DNA of 64,000 nt from Erythrobacter aurantius (lineage in GTDB: Bacteria; Pseudomonadota; Alphaproteobacteria; Sphingomonadales; Sphingomonadaceae). Shown here piece after piece: positions 55,301 through 62,876 of this stretch; within the stretch, counting starts at the first letter, position 1; the number at the start of each line of letters is the position of its first letter. The notes under the pieces are model-generated. The model was given only the letters and a program-made list of their open reading frames with translations, ran no database searches and had not been told where the DNA came from. The position numbers and the translations under genes are program-made. The stretch lies in contig NZ_CP090949.1 of assembly GCF_023823125.1 (NCBI RefSeq), positions 1,326,001 to 1,390,000 on the forward strand. Direction: 5' to 3'.

Positions 55301-55834
55301 AAGCTGATCGAGCGTTCGAACCTGCAAACGCAGGATGACGGTTCGATCGTCGAATCGAACTTCACCGATCGCTTCGGCTTCCCGGACTGGACGGGTCGTC
55401 TGACCTTCGCTGCTGATTGGGAAGATTTCCGCTTCACCTATCAGGTCCGTTACATCGACGCGATCGGCAACTCGGACTCGGATGGCGTTCCGTTCCGCGA
55501 TCGCGTGGACTTCGGCGATGCCTTCAACGGTGGCCCGAACGGCGAATTCTCGCCGACCTGTCTGGGTAACGGTTCGCCGAACGCTGTTGTTGCCGGCGAC
55601 GGTAACTTCTGCCGCCCGGTCGGCACTGCGCCCGAATACTTCGAGCACACCGCTTCGATCCGTTGGGACAGCGGCGACTTCCGCATCATCGCAGGTGTCC
55701 GCAACCTCTTCGACGAAGAGCCGCCGCTGGTATCGTCGCGTGCCGGGATCCTGCAGATCTCGAACGTTCCGATCGGTAACGGTTACGACCTCAACGGCCG
55801 CGAATTCTTCGCTCAGCTGCTGGCTCGTTTCTAA
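52391..55834 (+). CDS. Large TonB-dependent receptor with Ca-binding-like and Cys-pair loops
   Basis: 1,147 residues from ATG 52391 (GGAG 5 nt upstream). Signal peptide about 1-28 (VYAQD), an acidic N-terminal extension (about 30-55), TonB-box-like ITVTGSR, plug domain (INLRGVGAGRTLVLVNGRRL, DGASSVYGSDAVAGVVN), and a barrel ending LLARF. Extracellular loops hold DxDxDG-type elements (DLDINGDGIRDVD at about 346-358; DFDGDGIIDNDGDGIADD at about 546-563) that resemble thrombospondin type-3/EF-like calcium sites. At least six closely spaced Cys pairs are seen (for example CNFISNPNGVDC). Codon use is strongly biased (AAC, GAC, CGT, TTCG-type), a mark of high expression. Confidence 0.93.
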   Translation: MKKFHNNSLKALAFSASAIAFVVAGPVYAQDNSEEGQEEDEEQVDVTTDASGQTAGGGGITVTGSRIVRDTYSSISPLQVLSTENQQAVGAFDPAQILQRSEAAAGTQIDATFQGFVLDNGPGSQTINLRGVGAGRTLVLVNGRRLAPAGVEGAPTSPSINLIPATLVDRYDLLTDGASSVYGSDAVAGVVNVILRKDFDGLEIQANGDINPMGAGEDYSVSGAWGFTTDRAVFGIGAEYQFRDEVKLRDRDFLRGCTTNLEEDADGNIYRLGLADNAAVQARTPGVSVSESECVISGISGRIFQPFARFGSVYFPANGNIANFPNDPRTGRPFLFGESTDAFGTDLDINGDGIRDVDFQNVNTNASEAELDRTFISQQELINVFAYGEYTFPGEANITPFFEAQYTRAEITNTGAGNPQIFPSVPDLNIFNPCNFISNPNGVDCRAVDNELLGLSSFPRIPPALSTGLPLPTTPIAAIRGDRNNFDVVQEQYRGVLGVRGDLPFIGSSWTFEVAGVYSRSEGKSSRVGIREDRLAFALGLDPTADFDGDGIIDNDGDGIADDYNNGLDFFGFFGDPQVIGECNTAGLANPGLAAPDLNASSCVPVNLFAASVLTGPVGDFETQAERDYLFDSRDFDTTYEQIQLSAYITGDLFELPAGPVGVVLGGEWREDKIESNPDIVASNGLFFGFFADGGASGSKWIRELFGEIDIPLMAGETMVEELSLNVSGRLTDEEFYGTNGTFAIKGGWRPVAPLLFKFSYGTSFRAPNLRENFLRGQSGFTTLFDPCAVPDDAFVNGAYDPTLDQRDDFVLANCSREGRDPTSVGIDSEGLNTRQFVSGEITQGGSLDIDPETSRSITTGFAFEESWGSGFDFAFNFNYYDIKIKDAIVEPSGQFIINDCYFREDGARSEFCDRIDINTTDRALIQGVRAGFLNRDQESVRGIDINTTFGYPLQIGNETFDLTLNLVANKLIERSNLQTQDDGSIVESNFTDRFGFPDWTGRLTFAADWEDFRFTYQVRYIDAIGNSDSDGVPFRDRVDFGDAFNGGPNGEFSPTCLGNGSPNAVVAGDGNFCRPVGTAPEYFEHTASIRWDSGDFRIIAGVRNLFDEEPPLVSSRAGILQISNVPIGNGYDLNGREFFAQLLARF

Positions 55835-55864
55835 GCGGAACAAAGGCTTGATCTAGCCATAAGG

Positions 55865-55901
55865 AGCGGCCCCTCGGGACTTGCCGGGGGGCCGCTTTTT
55901 T
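55865..55901 (+). terminator. Intrinsic terminator after the large receptor gene
   Basis: A 9-bp stem (55865-55873 with 55888-55896) followed by TTTTTT, about 30 nt after the stop. Confidence 0.85.
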
Positions 55902-55993
55902 GTTTTATTCCTCGCTGCATGGGTCGTGCCGAGTGGAGGTGAGGCGCACCCGTGGGGGACTTACTGGAAGAACCAACGGGAAGATTTGCAATC

Positions 55994-57994
55994 ATGAACC
56001 TTTTGAAGAAGCCTCTTATGGCGGCGATGCTTGGTGTATCCACGCTGGGCCTCAGCGTTTCCGCACCAACCGAAACACAGGCCACCGGCACCGTTCCGAT
56101 CGATGTCTGGGCGCTGCGTGATGTCGTGAATGCTGTTCAGATCTCTCCGGACGGGAAGCACCTGCTGGTGCACATCAACCCGAGCCGCGAAGGCGATTAC
56201 CTGCTCCAGATCTACAAGACCGATGATCTGTCGAAGCCGTTCCGCACCCTGAATGCCGATCCGATGGAAATCACCGGGGCCGGATGGGTCAGCGACAATC
56301 TGATCTTCGGCAGCGCATGGCAGATCAAGCGCGAGAGCGTGCGCCGCCAGGAAGGTGACGTGCGCAATTACGCGAGCTATTTCTACAATCTCGACACCAA
56401 CAAATTCCAGCAGATCGAAGGCAACTTCTCGATCGTGGAACGGCTTCCGGATGAACCGAACCACATCCTGATCGCCTCAGGCGCTGCCGTTGACGGCGGG
56501 CTTGGCAACGATCCTGCTGCCGCCTTCCGCCCGCGCTCCTATTTCAAGCTGAACCTTGAGACGGGTTCCCGCGAGCTGGTGATGCGCGGAACCAGCAAAT
56601 ACGCCAACGTCACCTTCGACAACAAGGGCAACGCCCGATACGCGCAGGGCATCGATAGCGACCTCAAAATCAAGTCGTTCTATCGCAGGCCGGGCGAAAC
56701 GAACTGGAAACAGTTCGGCGAGGAAATCGACCAGAACGATCCCGATAACCTCTACCGCCTGCTCGCAGGCTTCTTCGGTGTTGTCGGCTTCCACCACGAA
56801 AACCCCGACCTCGGCTATATCATCGACACCCGCGATGGTGACGACAAGGCCGCGCTGTGGCTGTTCAATTTCGAAACCGAGCAATATGTCGAAAAGCTCT
56901 TCCAGGCCGAAGATGCCGACGTGATGGGCATCGGCCTGCACTCTATCCCGGGCAACGACAAGCTCGCCTTTGCGTCCTATCCGGGCGAAAAGATGATGCG
57001 TCACTGGTTCGACGAAGAGGAAAAGGCGCTTTACGAAGCGCTTGAGCAGCAGATTCCCTATGCGCATCAGTTGAGCATTTCGAGCCGTTCCTATGACGGG
57101 CGGACAATGGTCGTGTTCAACAACGGCCCGCGCGATCCGGGTTCGTTCTGGCTGGTGAAGGACGGGCAGCTGGCAAAACTTGGCAGCCGCAATCCGTTGA
57201 TCGATCCGCAGCAACTCTCGGACGTCAAGTTCATCCGCTATCCCGCCCGGGACGGCAAGCTGACGATCCCCGGCTATGTCACCGTACCCAAGGGTGAGCC
57301 GCCGTTCCCGCTGATCGTGCTGCCGCACGGTGGCCCGGCGGTTCCCGAAGTCGTGACCTATGACGAATGGGGGCAGCTGCTCGCCAATGCCGGCTACATG
57401 GTGTTGCAGCCCGGCTATCGCCAGACGGTCGGCTGGGGCAAGAAGCATTTCGATCTCGCCTATCACGAACACGGCGGGACGATGCAGGACGACAAGGATG
57501 ACGGCGCGCTCTGGCTGGTGGAGCAGGGCCTCGTCGATCCTGACCGGATGGCGATGTTCGGTTGGTCGTACGGCGGCTATGCGGCACTCGTCGCTGCTGC
57601 CCGCGAAAACAACATCTATCAGTGCGCGATCGCCGGTGCTGCGGTGTCACGCCCAGAAATCTGGTACAACGACATTAAGCGGGGCATCCGCGCCAAGGCG
57701 CTGGATGACTGGTTCCAGGGCCGCGGCGTCTATTACGGCACCAACCCGTACAAGGAAGTCGACAAGGTCAACATCCCGCTGCTGATGGTTCATGGCGAAG
57801 ACGACAGCCGCGTGCTGCTGTACCACATGACCGATTACCAGAAGGCGTTCGAGGCGGCCGGCAAGCAGGGTGAATTCGTCACCCTCAAGGATGCCGATCA
57901 CTTCTATCGCACGCTGATGTACACCCACCAGCAACAGTTCTACACCAAGATGCTCGATTACCTCGCGAATGATTGCGGCCCCGGCGGCCTCTGA
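55994..57994 (+). CDS. S9-family (dipeptidyl/oligopeptidase) secreted peptidase
   Basis: 666 residues from ATG 55994 (frame open 14 codons upstream). Signal peptide about 1-30. Residues about 40-390 form the beta-propeller (SPDGKHLLVHINPSREGDYLLQIY), and about 400-666 the alpha/beta-hydrolase with nucleophile Ser in GWSYGGYAA (about 522-530), Asp in HGEDDSRV (about 605) and His in DADHFYR (about 637). It cleaves short peptides after Pro or other residues in the periplasm. It lies between two TonB receptor genes, probably degrading imported peptides (inference). Confidence 0.93.
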   Translation: MNLLKKPLMAAMLGVSTLGLSVSAPTETQATGTVPIDVWALRDVVNAVQISPDGKHLLVHINPSREGDYLLQIYKTDDLSKPFRTLNADPMEITGAGWVSDNLIFGSAWQIKRESVRRQEGDVRNYASYFYNLDTNKFQQIEGNFSIVERLPDEPNHILIASGAAVDGGLGNDPAAAFRPRSYFKLNLETGSRELVMRGTSKYANVTFDNKGNARYAQGIDSDLKIKSFYRRPGETNWKQFGEEIDQNDPDNLYRLLAGFFGVVGFHHENPDLGYIIDTRDGDDKAALWLFNFETEQYVEKLFQAEDADVMGIGLHSIPGNDKLAFASYPGEKMMRHWFDEEEKALYEALEQQIPYAHQLSISSRSYDGRTMVVFNNGPRDPGSFWLVKDGQLAKLGSRNPLIDPQQLSDVKFIRYPARDGKLTIPGYVTVPKGEPPFPLIVLPHGGPAVPEVVTYDEWGQLLANAGYMVLQPGYRQTVGWGKKHFDLAYHEHGGTMQDDKDDGALWLVEQGLVDPDRMAMFGWSYGGYAALVAAARENNIYQCAIAGAAVSRPEIWYNDIKRGIRAKALDDWFQGRGVYYGTNPYKEVDKVNIPLLMVHGEDDSRVLLYHMTDYQKAFEAAGKQGEFVTLKDADHFYRTLMYTHQQQFYTKMLDYLANDCGPGGL

Positions 57995-58016
57995 TCACGC
58001 GATTACGCTACAATAG

Positions 58017-58049
58017 AAAAGGGCCCGTCGGTTGCGGCGGGCCCTTTTT
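58017..58049. terminator. Bidirectional intrinsic terminator
   Basis: AAAAGGGCCCG (58017-58027) pairs with CGGGCCCTTTT (58038-58048), with a 10-nt loop and T runs on both strands. It serves the S9 peptidase gene and the converging gene at 58081-58632. Confidence 0.9.
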
Positions 58050-58080
58050 GTATCTTGCGGCAAGTGCTTGACGCGAAGGG

Positions 58081-58632
58081 TTATTCCACCCGCCGGCCTT
58101 TGATCCCGGTCTGCCCGGCGATACGGACAAAAAAGTAGCCCATCGTGGCCTTCTTGAATTCCACCGCGTCCCCATCTTTGATCGTGCGAAGCCGTGAAGG
58201 AATATTGTTTAGCTCCCACACCGCGCCCTCGGCAGTGGTGAAGCGCGCCGAATTGCGCCCCGTGTAGCGAACGCTGGCGATAGTTGTCTCGAACAGTTCG
58301 TCGGCCTCATCGCCGCCGCCGAAAAGACCGATATTTGGCAGCGAGAAGCCGAACAGGCTGCGGCGGGTTTCGCGCACGTCTTCCTTGTCGATGACCTGAA
58401 CATCGCCCGCATCATTCGCAGCGAGGATCGCGCCGACTGCTCTGTCAAAGCAGGCCAGGCGCGCCATATCATCGGTAAGCGTCTGGCAGGTCTTCAGATT
58501 TTCGACATAGTCGGGCTGGGCGGTGGGAGCATCGTCTTGCGCCGCCAGCGGGGCCGCTCCGATCGCGAGGACACTCGCCGCCATTCCTGCCAACATCTTA
58601 GGCATCAGCGGTGATTGCAGCGATTTTGGCAT
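58081..58632 (-). CDS. Secreted hypothetical protein
   Basis: 183 residues from ATG 58632 (GGGAGA upstream); an ATG at 58605 would start exactly at the signal peptide. The signal ends about residue 31 (APLAAQ). TCQTLTDDMARLACFDRAV holds a Cys pair characteristic of small periplasmic 'type VI secretion/ABC substrate-like' modules, found in many sphingomonad proteins. A beta-rich C-terminal domain follows (TIASVRYTGRNSARFTTAEG, AVWELNNIPSRL). Function unknown. It diverges from a TonB receptor gene. Confidence 0.75.
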   Translation of the reverse strand: MPKSLQSPLMPKMLAGMAASVLAIGAAPLAAQDDAPTAQPDYVENLKTCQTLTDDMARLACFDRAVGAILAANDAGDVQVIDKEDVRETRRSLFGFSLPNIGLFGGGDEADELFETTIASVRYTGRNSARFTTAEGAVWELNNIPSRLRTIKDGDAVEFKKATMGYFFVRIAGQTGIKGRRVE

Positions 58633-58837
58633 AATCAGAATTCTCCCTTTTGCCGATCCCGGCTTTTGCCCGAGCATAGCGCAGGCTGGCGCCGAACAGC
58701 AGTCCTAATGCGCCGTGCCCGTGTCAGCAGTTAGTCACACATGAAACTGTAGCGTGTTTGCCACAGGTCCACAGCAACCTTGTGATGGGTGCCCCTGATA
58801 GATTGCGAATAGCGCAACGAATGTCATAGAGGCGAAA

Positions 58838-58863
58838 CACACGGGTAGCTGCCCGTACGTGTG
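58838..58863 (+). repeat. Imperfect hairpin in the receptor leader
   Basis: acggg (58841-58845) and cccgt (58852-58856) pair with a 6-nt loop, extended by cac/gtg after a 2-nt bulge. It lies about 40 nt before the receptor ATG. May be an operator or leader structure. Confidence 0.3.
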
Positions 58864-58904
58864 AATTGTGCGCCATTTCGGCGTACATATCCAAGGGGAC
58901 TAAA

Positions 58905-61793
58905 ATGAACCGCTTTAGCAAGGGCTCGCTCCTGGCTGGCACCATCATGGCAGGCGCCATGATCGCCACTCCGGCTTACGCCCAAGACAACGAAGAAGGC
59001 GCCAGCGAAGGTAACGTAATTACCGTCACCGGCTCGCGCATTCAGCAGCGCAACGTCGAAACCGCCGCTCCGGTGGCTGTCGTCGCCGCGGAGGAATTCC
59101 AGCTTTCGGGTACGGTCAACGTTGAAAACGTCGTCAACACCCTCCCGCAGGTCATTCCGGGCACGACTTCGTTCTCGAACAACCCCGGTAACGGTACCGC
59201 CACTCTGAACCTGCGTGGCCTCGGCACCACCCGTACCCTGGTTCTCGTCAACGGCCGTCGCTGGGTGTCGTTCGACACCGCGCAAATCGTTGACCTTAAC
59301 ACCATCCCGTCGTTCCTGCTCGACTCGGTCGACGTTGTGACCGGTGGTGCATCGGCCGTTTACGGTTCGGACGCACTCGCAGGCGTCGTGAACTTCAACC
59401 TCAAGAAGGTTGAAGGCCTCGAAATGGGCGGTCAGTACTCGATCACCGAAGAAGGTGACGGCGCTCGCTACCAGCTGTACGGCGCGATCGGCACCAGCTT
59501 CGACGATGGCCGCGGTAACGCTACCGTCTTCGCCGAATACTACAACCGTTCGAGCGTTTTCCAGGGCGACCGTCCGTTCTCGAACTTCGCGATCGGCGCT
59601 GAAACCTTCGATGACAACCTGCAGCAGTTCGGTTCGTCGACGCTTCCCAACGGCGTGATCCGTTACTTCGGCGACGGTGACCGCACCGGCACCGATTTTG
59701 CCGCCAACCGCGCAGTTGTGTTCGACGACACCCCGGGTGATTTCCGCACCCGCACCGGCGACACCTACAACTACGCGCCGGTCAACTACCTGCAGATCCC
59801 GCAAGAGCGTTATCTGCTGGGTGGCTACGCCGACTATGAATTCACCGATGGCCACACCGCCTACACCGAAGTGACCTACGTCAACAACCGCGTGCAGCAG
59901 GAACTCGCTGCTACGCCTGTGACCGGTACGTTCAACGTCGATCTCGCGACCATTCAGCCGTTCCTCAACGCGGCCGAATTCGCGCAGCTTCAGCAGCTGG
60001 ACAACACCGAAACGACCGGAACCGCTGACGGCGTTCTGTCGCTGTTCCTGCAGCGTCGTACGGTTGAAACCGGTGCGCGTAACTCGCTGGACGAGCGTAA
60101 CGCATTCCGTGTTCTGGCAGGTGTGAAGGGTGGGATCACCGACAACCTGTTCTACGATGTGTACTACAGCTATGCGCGTACGCGGAACGCCAACGTTCAG
60201 GCAGGTAACATCTCGCGCTCGGCCTTCCAGGCTGGACTCGACGGAACCGGCACCGCGATCAACATCTTCGGTCCGAACACTCTGACCCCGGCGATGGTTG
60301 CGGCCATTTCGATCCAGGCGCAGAACGGCGACATCTCGACTCAGGAAATCGCATCGGGTGCGATCTCGGGTTTCCTTGGTGAACTCACCTCGGGTGCCGG
60401 TGATGTCGGCTTTGCGGTCGGCGCCGAGTATCGCAAGGTTGCTTCGCAGTTCATTCCTGACACTGCACTGTCGTCGGGTGACGTGATCGGCTTTAACGCT
60501 GGTCAGGCTACCGAAGGCGGCTACGATGTGAAGGAACTCTTCGCCGAACTTAACGTCCCGGTCTTCGACAACGGCATGCAGCGTCTCGAATTGAGTGGTG
60601 CAGCCCGTTATTCGGATTACAGCCTCGACCGCGTCGGCGGCGTCTGGACCTATGCCGGCGGTGTCGAATTCGACGTGATCCCGGACATCAAGCTCCGTGG
60701 TCAGTACCAGCGTGCGGTTCGCGCTCCGAACGTGGGCGAACTGTTCGGCGGTCTGGCAATCGGCTTCCCGGGTGCAACCGACCCTTGTTCGCAAACAGGC
60801 GCGATCACCGATGCCGGTCTTAACGCACTGTGCGTTGCCAACGGCGTGCCCGCTGCGTCCGTCGGTAGCTCGGCGATCCAGATCAACGCTCAGATCCCGG
60901 CGCTGTTCGGTGGTAACCCGAACCTCGGTGAAGAAACCTCGGACAGCTGGACCGTTGGTGCGGTTCTCCGTCCGTCGTTCCTGCCGGGCCTGACGCTGAC
61001 GGCTGACTACTTCAACATCACCATTGAAGACGCAATTACCACCGTTGGTCTGCAGACGCAGTTCGATCTGTGCTTCGGCTCGTCGGGCGCGCGTAACCTG
61101 TCGGATACCGCGTGTCTGCCCTTCGTTGGTGTGCGTAACTCGGCCGGTATCATCGACGTCAACAACCCGCCGCGTCTCGGCGGCCAGAACGTGGCCGAGT
61201 TTGCGGTTGCTGGTGTTGACATCGAGCTCAACTACTCGACCGACGTTGGCTTCTCGCTCTTCGGTACCGATGGTTCGCGTTTGAACTTCAACATTCTCGC
61301 GACCTACACCGACGAATCCAGCTTCATTCCGCTGGTCGGTTCGCCGCAGGTTGATTGTGCTGGTCTGTTCGCAGGTCAGTGCGGTGAGCCGACGCCTGAG
61401 TGGAAGTGGAACTCGCGTCTGTCGTGGATCGACGGACCGGTGACCACCTCGATTCGCTGGCGTCACCTCGGCAGCGTCACCTCGGAGGACTCGGTTCTCA
61501 ACGGTGGCTCCGTCGACTATGCGTCGTTCAACGGTATCGATCAGATCAGCAGCTACGATCTGTTCGACCTGACCTTCTCGGTTGAAGCGAGCGACAACGT
61601 GACCATCACTGCTGGTATCAACAACCTGTTCGACAAGCTGCCGGGCACTCCGCTGTTCGACGCGAACGGCATTGTGACCAACCGTCCGAACAGCCTCCTG
61701 CTTGGTGACAACCAGGAGCAGGCGAACACCTACCCGAGCACCTACGACGTGCTGGGTCGTGACTTCTTCATCTCGGCCGCGTTCAAGTTCTAA
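58905..61793 (+). CDS. TonB-dependent receptor
   Basis: 962 residues from ATG 58905, preceded by AAGGGGA. Signal peptide about 1-27 (AYAQD), TonB-box ITVTGSR, plug (LNLRGLGTTRTLVLVNGRRW, GGASAVYGSDALAGVVNFNLK) and barrel ending SAAFKF. Loops contain Cys pairs (CSQTGAITDAGLNALC, CFGSSGARNLSDTAC, CAGLFAGQC). The plug is like that of the receptor at 52391, so the two probably belong to one large sphingomonad receptor group for peptides or sugar-type nutrients. Codon bias indicates high expression. A strong terminator follows. Confidence 0.94.
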   Translation: MNRFSKGSLLAGTIMAGAMIATPAYAQDNEEGASEGNVITVTGSRIQQRNVETAAPVAVVAAEEFQLSGTVNVENVVNTLPQVIPGTTSFSNNPGNGTATLNLRGLGTTRTLVLVNGRRWVSFDTAQIVDLNTIPSFLLDSVDVVTGGASAVYGSDALAGVVNFNLKKVEGLEMGGQYSITEEGDGARYQLYGAIGTSFDDGRGNATVFAEYYNRSSVFQGDRPFSNFAIGAETFDDNLQQFGSSTLPNGVIRYFGDGDRTGTDFAANRAVVFDDTPGDFRTRTGDTYNYAPVNYLQIPQERYLLGGYADYEFTDGHTAYTEVTYVNNRVQQELAATPVTGTFNVDLATIQPFLNAAEFAQLQQLDNTETTGTADGVLSLFLQRRTVETGARNSLDERNAFRVLAGVKGGITDNLFYDVYYSYARTRNANVQAGNISRSAFQAGLDGTGTAINIFGPNTLTPAMVAAISIQAQNGDISTQEIASGAISGFLGELTSGAGDVGFAVGAEYRKVASQFIPDTALSSGDVIGFNAGQATEGGYDVKELFAELNVPVFDNGMQRLELSGAARYSDYSLDRVGGVWTYAGGVEFDVIPDIKLRGQYQRAVRAPNVGELFGGLAIGFPGATDPCSQTGAITDAGLNALCVANGVPAASVGSSAIQINAQIPALFGGNPNLGEETSDSWTVGAVLRPSFLPGLTLTADYFNITIEDAITTVGLQTQFDLCFGSSGARNLSDTACLPFVGVRNSAGIIDVNNPPRLGGQNVAEFAVAGVDIELNYSTDVGFSLFGTDGSRLNFNILATYTDESSFIPLVGSPQVDCAGLFAGQCGEPTPEWKWNSRLSWIDGPVTTSIRWRHLGSVTSEDSVLNGGSVDYASFNGIDQISSYDLFDLTFSVEASDNVTITAGINNLFDKLPGTPLFDANGIVTNRPNSLLLGDNQEQANTYPSTYDVLGRDFFISAAFKF

Positions 61794-61827
61794 GAACTAC
61801 GCGGCTCTGATAAGAGCTACAGAATTG

Positions 61828-61858
61828 GGGCGGTGGACTTCGGTCCGCCGCCCTTTTT
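61828..61858 (+). terminator. Intrinsic terminator with TTCG tetraloop
   Basis: An 11-bp stem with one G-U pair (61828-61838 with 61843-61853), TTCG loop and five T, about 35 nt after the receptor stop. Confidence 0.92.
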
Positions 61859-61953
61859 CGTTGGCATTTTGCAAGAACCCACGGGGGAGGAAGACGCACC
61901 GAACCCTGCGCGAGAAGACGCGCTAAGCTCCAAAATTTCAGTGAGGTTGGGGG

Positions 61954-62865
61954 TCAGCCCAGGAGCAGGAAATCGGCGAGTGCCCGACCCGAAGGCTCGC
62001 GCACCTCAGTGGTTTCACGAAGGCCCATCCCATGAACGCCGAAAACGGCGATCAAAGCCGGTCGATTGTCGGCAGTCCCGCATGCACCCGACAGCGATCT
62101 GATCCGCCCTATCTCATTGGCAGCCTGATCGGTGATCGCCGTAATCGTCGCCTCGACTGATTGAAGGCCGTCTTTCTCGCCCATGATGCAGGCCCGTCGC
62201 AAGGCTTCGGGGATTTCCCATGCGGGGCTGCTCGACCCGAATTTCGCTTCGCCAAGAATTGCCAAGGCTGCCGCGACTTGCGCCGCCACGCCCGCCCCCG
62301 CGCCCGGGGTGTTGAGCGCTTTTCGCACCGCGTCAGCTGCGTTCACTTCGTCAAGCACCCAACCGATCTCGGTCTGGCGCGCGAGGTTGTGTTCCAAAAT
62401 CGGGCCGTCCCCGCGATGGACCATTAGCCCGGCAGCGCCGCCGGGCTTCAGCACCCGCACGATTTCGGCCGCGGTGGCTGAGGTGTCGCCATATTCGAAA
62501 CCGAACTGGCTGACGACTGCATCGAAGCTCGAGTCGTCGAACGGAAGGAATTCCATCTCAACCCCGCCCTGGATCTTGGTCCCCTCAGGTGCTGGCGGCA
62601 AATCGGGTGCGAGGTCTATCCCTTCGAGCACGAGATCAGGGCGCGCCTCGCGCATCCAGCGCAGCACGCGCCCGTCGCCGGTGGCGAGATCAAGGACACG
62701 CGCGCCCTCGGGCAAATCAGCGATGAATCCGTACCAAGCCTGCTTCTGCGCCTCTTCGATCGCCGCCCAGCGTTCTGGCAGGCAGCCATTGGCTCCGCTG
62801 GCGGTGTTCCTTGCCCAGAAATCGCTCCAGGCGGCGGCGTCTTGTGCGCGTGCATCTTCAGTCAT
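61954..62865 (-). CDS. Class I SAM-dependent methyltransferase
   Basis: 303 residues from the ATG at 62865. The SAM-binding motif I is VLDLATGDGRVL (about 57-68), followed by EGIDLAPD (motif II), and DDSSFDAVVSQFGFEY (about 110-125), typical of methyltransferase 11-type folds. The C-terminal 130 residues are a helical domain of unknown role. Substrate unknown. The upstream gene on the same strand (2OG oxygenase) ends 11 bp before, so the two probably form an operon. Confidence 0.8.
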   Translation of the reverse strand: MTEDARAQDAAAWSDFWARNTASGANGCLPERWAAIEEAQKQAWYGFIADLPEGARVLDLATGDGRVLRWMREARPDLVLEGIDLAPDLPPAPEGTKIQGGVEMEFLPFDDSSFDAVVSQFGFEYGDTSATAAEIVRVLKPGGAAGLMVHRGDGPILEHNLARQTEIGWVLDEVNAADAVRKALNTPGAGAGVAAQVAAALAILGEAKFGSSSPAWEIPEALRRACIMGEKDGLQSVEATITAITDQAANEIGRIRSLSGACGTADNRPALIAVFGVHGMGLRETTEVREPSGRALADFLLLG

Positions 62866-62876
62866 GGTGTAGTGCT

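Noticed and set aside
58824..61466. 880-codon minus-strand frame opposite the last TonB receptor
   Set aside because: Arg, Val, Thr-rich complement of the receptor gene, with no family resemblance or ribosome binding site.
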